Shown here in pieces: positions 9,027-18,093 of a stretch of 64,000 nt of DNA (the first letter of the stretch is position 1; each line of letters begins with the position of its first letter). A program made the position numbers and the translations under genes. This DNA comes from an uncultured Campylobacter sp. (lineage in GTDB: Bacteria > Campylobacterota > Campylobacteria > Campylobacterales > Campylobacteraceae): positions 62,001 to 126,000 of the forward strand of contig NZ_CALHVM010000059.1 in the NCBI RefSeq assembly GCF_938039205.1, given 5' to 3'. A model generated the notes under the pieces. It worked only from the letters and a program-made list of their open reading frames with translations, searched no databases and was not told the DNA's origin.

Positions 9027-9484
9027 GGCGCAAAATCGGTCAAATTTGGCTTTATAGCCGAGTGGTTTTTGGCCAAATTTGACTACTCTTGCTTTATGCC
9101 GTGCGGCCATGAACCCAAATATTGGCAAAATAAATTTGACGCCTTTTCGCGCCGATACTGCTCCGCAAAATTTATTTTAGCCATTAAGAGCGCGGTTAAA
9201 TTTAGCTCGGCGCGGTTTTTGCCGCTCAAATTCGACTCGCACTAAATTTAAGGAAAAAATTTGAAAAAGATCATAGCCGTTTGCGTAACCGCATTAAATT
9301 TACTCCATACTCAAATAATTTTCAAAGGACACCAAGATTGCGTCGCTTTAGCACATCGTCGCACCGCTTAGGTAGCGCGCCCAGATGCTATAACCTATCA
9401 ATAAAGTTGTATGCAAGCTCTACAAAGAAGCAAAATAGGTCAAATTTGAAAAACAAAACTAGTAAAATTTAACAAAGGAGCGCA
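9027..9484. other. Intergenic region with AT-rich hairpin and a possible gene remnant
   Basis: No convincing gene is present. An imperfect long-loop inverted repeat AAAATAAATTT (9127-9137) / AAATTTATTTT (9168-9178) follows ychF and may end its transcript. A 36-codon frame from TTG 9261 begins like a signal peptide (MKKIIAVCVTALNLL). Downstream, in another frame, the peptide RCYNLSIKLYASS recalls a Sel1 repeat. With the Sel1-repeat gene following, this looks like a decayed paralogue, but the support is thin. Confidence 0.4.
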
Positions 9485-10881
9485 ATGATAAAACCGGTCT
9501 TACTACTACTTTTTGTACTAAATTTTGCTCTCGCAAATTTGACGAGCGAAGGTCAAACCACCTACGACGCGGGCGATGAGCAAAGAGCGGCTCAAATTTG
9601 GCAAAAAGCGTGCGAAACAGGCGAGACGCGCGGGTGCGCAAGGCTTGGGTTTTTATATCAAAGCGGCAAAGGCTTAGAACAAGATGACGCAAAGGCTAGC
9701 AAATTTTACCAAAAACCTGCGACGCAGGCGAGCTATCAGGCTGCGACAGCTTAGCCTCACTCCATCAAAACAGCGGCGAACACGCCAAAGCCGCCGCGAT
9801 TTTTGAGCGAGCCTGCGAAAAAGGATTTGGTTTAAGCTGCTATAATCTAGCTCAAATTTACGAAGCAGGCATCGGCGTCGCACCAGATGAAAGCAAAGCG
9901 TTAGAGCTCTACGTAAAGGCCTGTGAGCGCGGATACGCGGTAGTTTGCTACTATCTAGGCGGCATGTACGCGGACGGCGCAATGGGCAAAAACGACGAAG
10001 CCGCGAAAAACTCGAAAAACGCGCTCAAATTTTACTCGCTTGCCTGCGATGGTAAAATTTACGAAGCGTGCGAAGCTTTGGGTAGGCTTTACGAGGACGG
10101 CGAGGCGGGTTTTGCGCAGGATATCAAGGCCGCTAGATCCTACTACGACAAAGCCTGCACCGCAAATGCCTACAAATGCAGTGGCAGCGAGCGTCTAGAC
10201 GAGCTACAGGGCGGCTGGGCGCAGTATCAAAGCGGGCAGTTTGAGGCAGCCTACGAACTAGGCAAAGAGGCGTGCGACAGGGATGTAGCAAACGGTTGTG
10301 CGGCGCTAGGAGAGCTCTATGCAAAAGGGCTAGGCGGAGCGCGGCAAGATAGCGAGCAGGCGGTTAAATTTCACGAGAAGGCCTGCGAAGGCGGCTTTGG
10401 AGCTTCTTGCGCCGAGCTTGGCGAGATGTTTTTTCATGGGCGCAGCGTAAAAAAGGACGTTCCGCACGCGCTAGAGCTTTTTGAAAAGGCCTGCCTACTT
10501 TGGCGACTAGATGCCTGCGAGAGTCTAGCGGACGCGTATTTTGAGGGAGCGGACGTGCCACAAGATACAGCAAGAGCCTTTAACTTTTACGGGATCGCCT
10601 GCTACAACGGGCTAAAACCGGCCTGCACGAATCTAGGCGCGATCTACGAAAGAGGCATAGGCGAAGCGATAAAAGCGGACGAAAGCGAAGCTGCAAGTCT
10701 TTTTAGCGAGGCTTGCGAGGCAGACGATGCGCGCGGGTGCCTAAATATAGCGCGCCGTCTTGAGCGCAGCGACAAAAAACAAGCCGCCGCGCTACGCCAA
10801 AAGGCGCAAAAGTTGCACGAAAAAGAGTGCGAGGCGGGGCTAGCTAAAAAGTGCATGGAGTTTAAAAAAATCAACCGATAA
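9485..10881 (+). pseudogene. Sel1-repeat (Hcp-like) secreted protein, broken by a 1-nt frameshift
   Basis: The 5' part (9485 to about 9715) encodes a signal peptide (MIKPVLLLLFVLNFALA) and the first Sel1 repeat (RGCARLGFLYQSGKG). At about 9712-9717 the reading CAAAAACCTGCGAC lacks one base compared with the recurring pattern QKACD. The 5' frame then stops at TAG 9752. The other frame continues as CDAGELSGCDSLASLHQNSG and runs without interruption to 10881. Adding one base gives a single 465-residue protein with roughly ten Sel1 repeats of about 36 residues, each carrying a paired Cys, as in Helicobacter cysteine-rich (Hcp) proteins. Whether this is decay or a sequence error cannot be decided here. 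Confidence 0.8.
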
Positions 10882-10892
10882 AGGAGAAAAAC

Positions 10893-11468
10893 ATGAGTTT
10901 TAAAAAAGTTTCGTTTGCCGCCGTTGCGGCCGTTTGTCTATTTTTGGGCGGCTGCACCCAGCCTAAAACCACGCAGATAGAGCTACCAAAAAGCGCGCTA
11001 GATAGCGTAAATCTGCCAAACGAGATAGCGGTAGACGGCGATAAATTTATCCTAAAGCAAAAAAACGCAAGAACGGCCGAGTATTATCTACCAAACGAAA
11101 AAGTGGGCTTTAAATGGACCAAACTAGTAAGCGTCACCGTCGATGAAAACGCCGATATAAACGAATATCAAAAGACCTTTATGACCGCGTTAAAAAGCGG
11201 GAAGTTTGGCAAAGCGGAGTATGATTTTAAGTTTATAAACGATAAAGAGTATCAAGCTTACACGATCTACTATCCGATCGCGGGCAACCCGGATTTTAAC
11301 AACTACGAGATCAATCTAATCCACGTCAAGAGCCTTAACTGCGGGCTTAGAGTCACGCACTACGCGCTAAAGTTTCTAAATATCGCCGATAGAAGCAAAT
11401 TTCACACACTAATCAAGCAAAAATTGCCGATATTTTTAGCGCAGATGCCGCAAGTCGAGTGTAAATAA
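10893..11468 (+). CDS. Lipoprotein, function unknown
   Basis: The 191-residue protein has a lipoprotein signal peptide with lipobox LGGC (Cys at residue 21). The mature part has no motif I recognise. It contains the stretches YYLPNEKVGFKWTKLVSVTV and EYQAYTIYYPIAGNPDFNNY, with two further Cys near the C-terminus. An AAGGAG RBS lies 11 nt downstream of the Sel1-repeat gene stop, so the two are probably co-transcribed and may both act at the outer membrane or periplasm. Confidence 0.8.
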   Translation: MSFKKVSFAAVAAVCLFLGGCTQPKTTQIELPKSALDSVNLPNEIAVDGDKFILKQKNARTAEYYLPNEKVGFKWTKLVSVTVDENADINEYQKTFMTALKSGKFGKAEYDFKFINDKEYQAYTIYYPIAGNPDFNNYEINLIHVKSLNCGLRVTHYALKFLNIADRSKFHTLIKQKLPIFLAQMPQVECK

Positions 11469-11686
11469 TTTTAATTTCGGGCGCTATTTTTAGTTTTTGC
11501 TAAATTTAGCGCCATTTTTTGCGAGCTAATTTTTAAAATTTAGTCCGCAAACTGCGACAAAATTGACGCTTTGCTTGCGCGGGCGGTCAAATTTGACAAG
11601 CGTAACGGCTACAATTTGACGCCGCCGCTTTTTTGATATTCGGCGTTAAATTTTGCGCCTTTCAAAAAACTACTCAAAGGAAAAAT

Positions 11687-12424
11687 ATGGAAAACGGCGG
11701 ACTGGCGGTACATTTTGGAGAAAATTTGGCGCAAATTTTATCGCAAAAGATAAAGGCGGTTTATCCTAAATTTGACGCGCAGAGCTACTACGAGCAAATC
11801 GCAAAGAGCACGCCGAATCTCGGTTATTCGCAAAGGATTTTGGCGCACGCAAACGCGCTAAATGAACTTTTGCCGCCGGATTTTAAGCGCGCGGCGGAGA
11901 TTTTGGTCGCGATTTTAGGCGAAGAAAACCCGAACGAAACGGGCATGTTTAAGCACTTTTACTGGACTTTGCCGCTGGCAAAATACGTCGAAATTTACGG
12001 CCTAGACGACTTTGAAACCTCGATGAGCGCGATTGAGGAAATCACAAAGCGCGGCACGGGCGAGTATGCGGTGCGCGCGTTTATCAAAAAATACCCGCAA
12101 GACTCGCTCAAAACCATGACGCAGTGGGCGCGCTCGTCAAATTTTCATATGCGCAGGCTGGCGTCTGAAGGTCTACGACCAAAGCTGCCGTGGGCTAGCA
12201 AGCTGGAGCTTTTCATTAGCGATCCGCGCCCGGTTTTTGCGGTACTGGAGATACTTAAAGAGGACGAGGTGCGCTTCGTGCAGCGCTCGGTCGCAAACAA
12301 CGTCGCGGACTATCTAAAGGTAAATTTTGCCGCCGCAAAAGAGCTGCTCGTGCGCTGGCAAAGTTCGCAAAATAAAAACACGCAGCAAATAATCCGCCAC
12401 GCCACGAGGAAAATAAAAATTTAG
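11687..12424 (+). CDS. DNA alkylation repair protein, AlkC/AlkD-like HEAT-repeat glycosylase
   Basis: I take ATG 11687 (MENGGLAVHFGENLAQ), which has AAAGG upstream, rather than the in-frame ATG at 11633. That gives 245 residues, all alpha-helical by appearance. The segment SSNFHMRRLASEGLRPKLPW near residue 160 resembles the AlkC signature, and the C-terminal VQRSVANNVADYLKV fits the HEAT-like repeats of this superfamily. Family members excise 3-methyladenine and related cationic lesions from DNA. It stands alone, with about 220 nt of non-coding sequence before it. I favour AlkC over AlkD because of the RRLASEG...LPW motif. Confidence 0.78.
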   Translation: MENGGLAVHFGENLAQILSQKIKAVYPKFDAQSYYEQIAKSTPNLGYSQRILAHANALNELLPPDFKRAAEILVAILGEENPNETGMFKHFYWTLPLAKYVEIYGLDDFETSMSAIEEITKRGTGEYAVRAFIKKYPQDSLKTMTQWARSSNFHMRRLASEGLRPKLPWASKLELFISDPRPVFAVLEILKEDEVRFVQRSVANNVADYLKVNFAAAKELLVRWQSSQNKNTQQIIRHATRKIKI

Positions 12425-12815
12425 CTTTTTGCACAGATATGCAAGTCGGCGGCTAAATTTAAGATGCAAATTTTATAAACCTATAACGCATTTTATAAAC
12501 AAAAAAGCAGTTCAATCCGCCGAATAAAAAGTTGAGACGAGCTTGATGATCGCCGCAGAAAAAAGATCAAATTTACAACCGCCGCCCGAAATCAAATTTA
12601 ACTCCAAACCCGCAACTACACGCAAATTTCAAAAGCTGCCGTGCTCAAATTTAAAGCCAAATACCCAAGCAAACCCAAAAATCAAAAGCGTCAATTTTAA
12701 GCCCTCGCGTCCAAGCCGCAAGCAGTCGCGCGATTTAAAAGTCAAATTTGCCAAAAAACCGCGCAATATAATATTTACAACGCGCAAGCGTAACAAGCGG
12801 CCGAGCGCAAAAAAT
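12425..12815. other. Intergenic region, no gene seen
   Basis: The stretch is AT-rich and dotted with CAAATTT/AAATTTG words. A plus-strand open frame (12543-12971) is very basic, has no RBS and runs antisense into the next gene, so I do not call it. No hairpin with a T-run is evident. Confidence 0.5.
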
Positions 12816-13181
12816 CTACGCCGCAAAGATCCTAAACGCTGCCCAGACGCAAACAGCGCCGACCAAAACGCCGACGGCAAAGGCCGAAGCGACGTAGAGT
12901 TTTTGCTTTTTTCTGATCTGCTCAAATTTCTTTTCGTGATGCTTTTTCACGCCCTCAAAGGTCAAATTTAAGATCTTTTCGTTCGTTTGATTTAGCGCAT
13001 CGGCAAAGCTCTTTATCTGCTCGTCGTTGATGTATCGCATGGTCTTGCGCGTCGCGTTGGCTAGGCGCTCGTAGTCCTCGCTGTTTTCCCAGAGTTCTAC
13101 GACGGTGTTGTTTTCGATACGTTCTTTTAGTTCCAGCGTTTCTTTTAGCTCATTTTGTTCGACTAGTTGCGTTCCCATCAC
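12816..13181 (-). CDS. Small C-tail-anchored membrane protein
   Basis: The 121-residue protein is mainly charged alpha-helix with coiled-coil character (LKETLELKERIENNTVVELW; FEGVKKHHEKKFEQIRKKQK). A single C-terminal transmembrane segment follows (LYVASAFAVGVLVGAVCVW). No family is recognised. It begins 6 nt after the psd stop with a GGAGG RBS (minus strand) and so belongs to the psd operon. Two adjacent Met codons make the exact start uncertain by one residue. Confidence 0.75.
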   Translation of the reverse strand: MMGTQLVEQNELKETLELKERIENNTVVELWENSEDYERLANATRKTMRYINDEQIKSFADALNQTNEKILNLTFEGVKKHHEKKFEQIRKKQKLYVASAFAVGVLVGAVCVWAAFRIFAA

Positions 13182-13187
13182 GCCTCC

Positions 13188-13988
13188 TTAGTTGATAGTT
13201 CCTATTTTGTCGCCATATTTTAGCTTTTGCTCGGCTGCTAGATCAAATTTGACCGCGCCCTGCTCGCTAAGGATTAGGATCGTAGAGCCCAGCTCAAACA
13301 TCCCCAGCTGCTCGCCCTTTTTCGCGCTTAAATTTTCGTATTCGTAGAGTGCGACGTTGCCGGCGCAGGCGTTAGTCTGTATGCGCGCGTCAAAGTCAAA
13401 TTTCATCTTGCCCACGTTTAGCGCGCCGACAAAGACCAACCACATCTTTTTGCCGCTTGCAAGCTCGCATTTTAGCACCACGCGCTCGTTTTTGGCGTAA
13501 AGATTTGGCACCTTTAGCAGCGCGCTGACGGCCACGCTATATAGCTCGCCAGGTACATAAAGCGCGGATAAGATCCTCATATCGCAAGGCGCGTGGTAGC
13601 GGTGGTAGTCGCGTGGGCTGAGATAAATATTTACGTACTCTAGCTCGGCGTCTCGCTCACTGCGGTCCATACTGTCGCCCAGAAGCTCTGCTATACCGTA
13701 CTCGCGGCCCTTGACGCTGATCGCTTTTAGCTCCTTGCTAACTCCGCGCTCCAGGCACGTGCCGTCGCTAGGACTGATAAAGACCTGCGGCGAAACGTCA
13801 AAATTTCGCGGACACTGTAGCTCGCGGGTAAAAAGCGCCGTCAGGCTCTCGTACTCTCTAGGCTGCTTAAACTCGCTCATGTCGATTTTAAAGCCGCTTA
13901 CGTATTTTTCGTTGATAAATGTTTGCAAAAATCTCGGAAATCTAACCGCCGCCACAAACCCGAATATCCTAGAAATAAGTCCCCTCAT
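13188..13988 (-). CDS. psd: Phosphatidylserine decarboxylase proenzyme
   Basis: This membrane enzyme makes phosphatidylethanolamine. The autocleavage site that yields the pyruvoyl group is visible as LGST in MFELGSTILILSE near residue 234. The catalytic-domain motif LSPRDYHRYHAPCD is near residue 122. The 266 residues match bacterial Psd of the short type. The start overlaps the upstream metallophosphoesterase stop by 4 nt. The pairing of psd with a metallophosphoesterase is also seen in C. jejuni (recalled). Confidence 0.93.
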   Translation of the reverse strand: MRGLISRIFGFVAAVRFPRFLQTFINEKYVSGFKIDMSEFKQPREYESLTALFTRELQCPRNFDVSPQVFISPSDGTCLERGVSKELKAISVKGREYGIAELLGDSMDRSERDAELEYVNIYLSPRDYHRYHAPCDMRILSALYVPGELYSVAVSALLKVPNLYAKNERVVLKCELASGKKMWLVFVGALNVGKMKFDFDARIQTNACAGNVALYEYENLSAKKGEQLGMFELGSTILILSEQGAVKFDLAAEQKLKYGDKIGTIN

Positions 13989-15112
13989 ACAACTCCTTTT
14001 AGTCTTAATAACGAAATCTCGCTAGGCGCCATCACGCGCACCGGCGGCCCCCAAAACCCGGCGCCTCGGCTAACGTAAATTTGCGTATTTTTGTTCGCGC
14101 TATATAGCCCTGCGACGTATTTTTGATCTAGCCTTACTAGTAGCGAAAATGGGAAAATCTGCCCGCCGTGCGTATGTCCGCTCACGACCAGATCCACGGG
14201 CGCGCTTTCGTCCATGTACTTTAAAAATTTAGGCTGATGAGCGAGCAAAACGGTAGGCAAATTTACGTCGCGACCGCCTAGAGCTGCGACTAGATCGGGC
14301 TCGTACGCCTTAAATCTAAAACCGATGATATCATAAACGCCGGCTAAATTTACTCCGCCTACGCGCGCATTTTCGTTGCCTAAAATTTTAAAATTCGTCG
14401 TCTCGCGGATCACTTTTAGTGTGCCGTCGATGCCGCTATAGTACTCGTGATTGCCCGGTACGTAAAAGGTGCCGTATTTACTCTTTAGCTCGTTAAATGG
14501 CGCGATAAACTCGGCCAAACGGTGCGGCGACAGATCCGCAATATCGCCCACGATCGCGACCGCATCGGCGTCAAGCTCGTTTACGCGCCTAGTTACCGCC
14601 CGCGCAAAGTCCGCTCCCAAAAAATCACCCAGATGGATATCAGTTAAAACCGCGATCTTTAGCTCGCCCTTTAGCCCCTTTAGCTCGATATCCTGCGCTT
14701 TTACTTCTGGCAATTTTACGGCGTTAAAGATGCCTCTAAAAAAGTAGCTAAACGCCAAAATAAGTATCGTGACGTCAAGGTAAAGGCGCAAAAATTTACG
14801 CCTGCTCTCACTAAACGCGCGCTTGGTTACGGGACGAACCGCGAGCGAGATGACGTTCGTAAAAAGCACGAACGAAAAGATAATAAACGTCAGCGCCAGC
14901 ATCAGCGAACAGGCGATGCGAAGGCTCGGACCCAAAAAGTTAAACCGCAGCGAAAAAGCAAGCGCGACGCCGCCGATGGCAAGCGTCAGGAAAAATAGCC
15001 CAAGCGCCCTTTTATGCACGGCAAGCGGACTGAGCGCGGCATCGGCAAAAAGCCCGCGATAAGAAACGTAATTCATAAAAATAATGATTAAAGACGATAA
15101 AACATAAAACAT
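13985..15112 (-). CDS. Membrane-anchored metallophosphoesterase (YkuE-like)
   Basis: The N-terminal 145 residues hold about four hydrophobic segments. The C-terminal calcineurin-like domain has all core metal motifs: VLTDIHLGDFLG, AIVGDIADLSPHR, PGNHEYYSGIDG and VVSGHTHGGQIFP. Proteins of this plan (YkuE and relatives) act on membrane-linked phosphoesters; the substrate here is unknown. It overlaps psd by 4 nt, suggesting a phospholipid-related role, which is inference. Confidence 0.88.
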   Translation of the reverse strand: MFYVLSSLIIIFMNYVSYRGLFADAALSPLAVHKRALGLFFLTLAIGGVALAFSLRFNFLGPSLRIACSLMLALTFIIFSFVLFTNVISLAVRPVTKRAFSESRRKFLRLYLDVTILILAFSYFFRGIFNAVKLPEVKAQDIELKGLKGELKIAVLTDIHLGDFLGADFARAVTRRVNELDADAVAIVGDIADLSPHRLAEFIAPFNELKSKYGTFYVPGNHEYYSGIDGTLKVIRETTNFKILGNENARVGGVNLAGVYDIIGFRFKAYEPDLVAALGGRDVNLPTVLLAHQPKFLKYMDESAPVDLVVSGHTHGGQIFPFSLLVRLDQKYVAGLYSANKNTQIYVSRGAGFWGPPVRVMAPSEISLLRLKGVV

Positions 15113-15588
15113 TTCGTAAATTTAGCCAAAATTATTAAATATCTAACCACTGCGCGCGGCAAATTTAAGGAAAATTAAGCGCGGCGGCGGACGATTTGGG
15201 ATTTTAAGAGCGGATATTTCGGGCGCAGCAAAATGCGTAGCCAAATATTTGTTTAAGATAAGCGGCGCGCATAAGCAACAAATTCGCTCTATGATTTAAG
15301 CAACGATGAGCGCGTTACTGACGGCGGTTTTACGCAGTGAAGGCGACGCGCACGAACGGCGATTTACTCCGTTAGATTTAAATTTTCGTTGCTTTGGTTT
15401 TGACTGCGCTTGTTCTTTATTTTGCAAATTTGGACATTTCGGCGATAAATTTACGGCTTTGCGGGATGCGTTTTGAGATAAAATTTATGGGACTTAACTT
15501 TATAAAATTTGCGACGAGACGAACGTCGAATTTTACCGTCCGAGACGAATTTAGTTTGTAAATTTGGCACAAAAGCGGTTAAATTTGA
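15113..15588. other. Intergenic region, no gene seen
   Basis: This stretch lies upstream of the metallophosphoesterase operon and downstream of a convergent-facing membrane protein gene stop. It should hold the promoter of the psd operon, but I see no clear -10 box. Several AAATTT words and no convincing open frame are present. Confidence 0.4.
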
Positions 15589-16164
15589 CTACTCCTCAAT
15601 CAACTTTATCAGCGTTCTACCGTCAGATTCTAAGGCATTTGCACTGATCTTTTCTGAGCCGAATTGTAAAATATATCTATTGCCCGAAACCTCATACAAA
15701 GCCGTCAAAAAGCCATCCAAATCATCGTCTTTGTTGGAATATGAACACTCTTGTATAAATTTGTTTTTGTTTTTATAAAAACAAATTTCACGATAAACAG
15801 CAGAACCGCCCTTAAAAAACCATATATCATTCAAATTTATTTTTCTACCGTTATAAGTGATCAAATGTTTATTTGTCACGTAAAATCCCTCGTGGATAAA
15901 GTTCATAAGCTCGTAATATATTGCCACCAACAAAGCGATAACAAAAATCACCCAGCCTATTTTCATAAGCGTTCCGCTCTCTAAAAATAAGGCGCATGAA
16001 GCCCACACACATAAGGTAAAAGCAATAATTTTCAACACGCAAAAAAATCTAATAGAGCATAAATATTTATATAGCACCACCTCACCGTCGTCGAGCTTGA
16101 CATTTTCAGGCAAATCCGCCAGCTCATCGTCCAGCGCCTTGCGCGTCAAATTTAGCTCACTCAT
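15589..16164 (-). CDS. Two-TM membrane protein with PH-like C-terminal half, function unknown
   Basis: The 191-residue protein has two transmembrane helices (about residues 38-60 and 66-88, for example [16 protein letters not shown] and [17 protein letters not shown]). The segment after them, [20 protein letters not shown], resembles bacterial PH-like domains in which 'T.kRli..'-type strands follow a membrane hairpin. The coding sequence is more AT-rich than its neighbours by eye. It overlaps the ybeY stop by 8 nt. No function can be assigned. Confidence 0.75.
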   Translation of the reverse strand: MSELNLTRKALDDELADLPENVKLDDGEVVLYKYLCSIRFFCVLKIIAFTLCVWASCALFLESGTLMKIGWVIFVIALLVAIYYELMNFIHEGFYVTNKHLITYNGRKINLNDIWFFKGGSAVYREICFYKNKNKFIQECSYSNKDDDLDGFLTALYEVSGNRYILQFGSEKISANALESDGRTLIKLIEE

Positions 16165-16573
16165 CGCCAGCGTCCTGCGTTCGCACGATGAGACTCTTTG
16201 GCAGGTTAAATTTCTCGATCACTTCGCACTCTTTGGCCCTCATCTCGCCCGCGTCGCTCTCATGATCGTAGCCTAGCACGTGAAGTAGCCCGTGCGTGAA
16301 AAGCAGCGCCGTCTCGTCATCCTCGCAGTGACCTAGCTCGGCGGCTTTGGCTGCGACTAGCTCAGTGTTTATCACTATACAGCCAAGCGGCGCGTGCAGC
16401 TGCATCTCAAGCGGGAAGCTCAGCACGTCCGTAGTCTCGTAGATGCCGCGCTGGCGGACGTTTATCTCCTTCATCTCCTCGGCGTCAACGAAGCTAAGCT
16501 CCACCTCGCCCGCGGTCAAATAGTCGCAAATTTGATCCAAAATCCTCGGATAATCGTCCTCGCAAAGTATCAT
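16157..16573 (-). CDS. ybeY: Endoribonuclease YbeY (16S rRNA maturation)
   Basis: This zinc-dependent RNase acts in 16S rRNA 3' maturation and ribosome quality control. The metal site is intact in the segment [16 protein letters not shown] (His-x3-His-x5-His). The upstream family segment [12 protein letters not shown] is also present. I choose ATG 16573 ([11 protein letters not shown]) because AAGGAAA lies 11 nt upstream; an in-frame ATG at 16615 would add 14 atypical residues. The protein is then 138 residues, matching Campylobacter YbeY. Confidence 0.93.
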   Translation of the reverse strand: MILCEDDYPRILDQICDYLTAGEVELSFVDAEEMKEINVRQRGIYETTDVLSFPLEMQLHAPLGCIVINTELVAAKAAELGHCEDDETALLFTHGLLHVLGYDHESDAGEMRAKECEVIEKFNLPKSLIVRTQDAGDE

Positions 16574-16652
16574 TTTTGGCTTTCCTTTAGTAAAATTTGA
16601 GTATGATTTTAGCAAAAATTTGGGTTGATCTTAATAAAACTAGCTTTTGTTT

Positions 16653-16702
16653 GTTAAGGGGGAAGGGGCTTGAATTACGAAGTCGCTCCCTTCCCCTTTA
16701 AC
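16653..16702. repeat. GC-rich inverted repeat beside a C8 run
   Basis: GTTAAGGGGGAAGGGGC (16653-16669) pairs with GCTCCCTTCCCCTTTAAC (16685-16702) with one mismatch and one bulge, leaving a 15-nt loop. Neither side has a T-run, so it is not a plain terminator. Confidence 0.6.
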
Positions 16703-16893
16703 AATCCCCCCCCAACCCCTACGACGTGAGAGGTGGCGACACGGCTTTGCTGGCGCAAAGCGTCGCTAGTTTGAATAAAATTTGACATTTTCAGGGTGCG
16801 GGTCTCGGTGAGTCAAATTTGAGGTTGAAATTTATAAATTTGAACGTAAGACGATAAGGCGAAGTATCGCGAGATGATTTTTCGAGCTTTGAA

Positions 16894-16943
16894 GCAAAAT
16901 TGAGCGTGCGCTAGGCATATAGCCTGCGGAGCGAAAATTTTGC
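16894..16943. repeat. 31-nt repeat (type 2) within an AT-rich hairpin, queC leader
   Basis: The core (16903-16933) starts AGCGTGCGCTAGGC and ends GCCTGCGGAGCG. It matches the reverse complement of 41412-41442 at 29 of 31 positions. Outer arms GCAAAATT (16894-16901) and AATTTTGC (16936-16943) enclose it. The same layout with different outer arms occurs before adk. Confidence 0.75.
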
Positions 16944-16993
16944 GAAATCTCGGAAAAGCGCTCGCGAGACAAGCCGACTAAAAAGGAGAAAAA

Positions 16994-17665
16994 GTGAAAA
17001 AAGCGGTTTGCATAATGAGCGGCGGCATGGACAGCACCCTCTGCGCCGTCCTCGCCAAGCGCGCAGGCTATGAGATCATCGCGCTGCATTTTGACTACGG
17101 ACAGCGAACGATGGAGCGCGAAAAGCTAGCATTTGAGCAGATCTGCGAGCGCATCGGCGCGCTAAAAAAGGTAAATTTAGACGCTAGTTTCATAGCAAGT
17201 ATCGGCGGCAACGCACTAACGGACGAGAGCCTAGCCATCCGCAAAGACGGCGCCAATCCCGACACCCCTAGCACCTACGTGCCGTTTCGCAACGGTATCT
17301 TTATCTCTATCGCCGCCGCACTAGCCGAAAAAGAGGGCGCGCAGGCGCTTTACATCGGCATCGTCGAGGAGGACGGCTCGGGCTACCCTGACTGCACGGC
17401 GGACTTTATCGCCAAGATAGAAAGCGCCGTAAACGCCGGCACCTCAAAGGGTTTTAGTCTACAAATCGTCACGCCGCTGGTAAATTTAAGCAAGGCCGAC
17501 ATCGTGCGCAAGTCGCTCCAGGCTGGCTCGCCGCTAGAGCTAACCTGGAGCTGCTACGAGCGCGAAGACAAGGCTTGCGGCAAATGCGATAGCTGCCGTC
17601 TGAGACTGCGAGGGTTTGAGCTTGCGGGCGAAAAAGATAGGATAAAATACGTAAATTTGAATTAA
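16994..17665 (+). CDS. queC: 7-cyano-7-deazaguanine synthase
   Basis: This ATP-dependent enzyme makes preQ0 in queuosine synthesis. The PP-loop motif [15 protein letters not shown] is at the N-terminus, and the C-terminal zinc-binding cluster is [14 protein letters not shown]. The start is GTG at 16994 with AAAAGGAGAAAAA directly upstream. The 223 residues match the family. It is monocistronic here: ybeY diverges and a rho-independent terminator follows. Confidence 0.95.
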   Translation: MKKAVCIMSGGMDSTLCAVLAKRAGYEIIALHFDYGQRTMEREKLAFEQICERIGALKKVNLDASFIASIGGNALTDESLAIRKDGANPDTPSTYVPFRNGIFISIAAALAEKEGAQALYIGIVEEDGSGYPDCTADFIAKIESAVNAGTSKGFSLQIVTPLVNLSKADIVRKSLQAGSPLELTWSCYEREDKACGKCDSCRLRLRGFELAGEKDRIKYVNLN

Positions 17666-17726
17666 AATTTCTAAAAATCGGCATAGCCCATCCGCAAATT
17701 TAATGCGAAATAAATTTATCCGCCAA

Positions 17727-17757
17727 AACGCGGCAACCGTCATGCCGCCGTTTTTTA
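17727..17757 (+). terminator. Rho-independent terminator of queC
   Basis: AACGCGGCA pairs with TGCCGCCGTT (one bulge) around a 7-nt loop. TTTTTTATTT follows. Confidence 0.8.
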
Positions 17758-17811
17758 TTTAGCAAATTTGATCGCTGTGGCGGTTTTACGAATTTTAGAC
17801 GTAAGGTGTTT

Positions 17812-17976
17812 TTGACAATATCCACTTTTAAGGACGGAAAACAAAACGCCTACTTTAAATTTCTCTCGCATCTGTGCCGATACTCCAGCCGCCTGCGCAA
17901 AGCGACCGCGGCACGCCTCGTAGGGAAGCACTATTTGGACGCTTTACTTAAAAACTCGCAAGGCAAGCTCTACTAA
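17812..17976 (+). other. Protein-like open frame without a good start, possible gene remnant
   Basis: The frame is open from about 17750 to TAA 17974-17976. The only starts are GTG 17806 and TTG 17812, without a clear RBS. The translation contains KDGKQNAYFKFLSHLCRYSS and ends GKHYLDALLKNSQGKLY. The mixed, non-repetitive composition looks like the C-terminal end of a real protein. No family is recognised. It could be a fragment left by deletion. Confidence 0.3.
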
Positions 17977-18093
17977 TTTACGCATTTTTCCTTTAAATTT
18001 ATCGGTAAATTTGCGGCTAGTAAGCAAATGGTTTAAAAATTAGATCAAATTTGTAGCAGATAAAGGCGAAAATACGCGCTAAATTTGAGATTA

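Larger units (their letters stand above)
16574..16993. other. Structured intergenic region between ybeY and queC
   Basis: About 420 nt with no gene. It holds a GC-rich hairpin (16653-16702), a run of eight C (16706-16713) and a 31-nt repeat at the tip of an AT-rich inverted repeat (16894-16943). No promoter box is evident to me. Confidence 0.6.
17666..18093. other. Intergenic region after queC
   Basis: The stretch holds the queC terminator (17727-17757) and a startless open frame (17812-17976 listed separately). Otherwise nothing is recognised. Confidence 0.5.

Noticed and set aside
9705..9725. Programmed -1 frameshift in the Sel1 gene
   Set aside because: CAAAAACC is not a classic X-XXY-YYZ slippery site, and no downstream pseudoknot is evident. 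A simple missing base explains it.
12543..12971. Plus-strand open frame of 142 codons
   Set aside because: It is highly basic, has no RBS and runs antisense into the membrane-anchored protein gene. Residue use looks like translated AAATTT-rich spacer.
16706..16713. Phase-variable coding tract
   Set aside because: The C8 run is not inside any reading frame I can support.
16574..16993. PreQ1 riboswitch before queC
   Set aside because: I find no preQ1 aptamer pattern; the structures present are a GC hairpin and a dispersed repeat that also occurs before adk.
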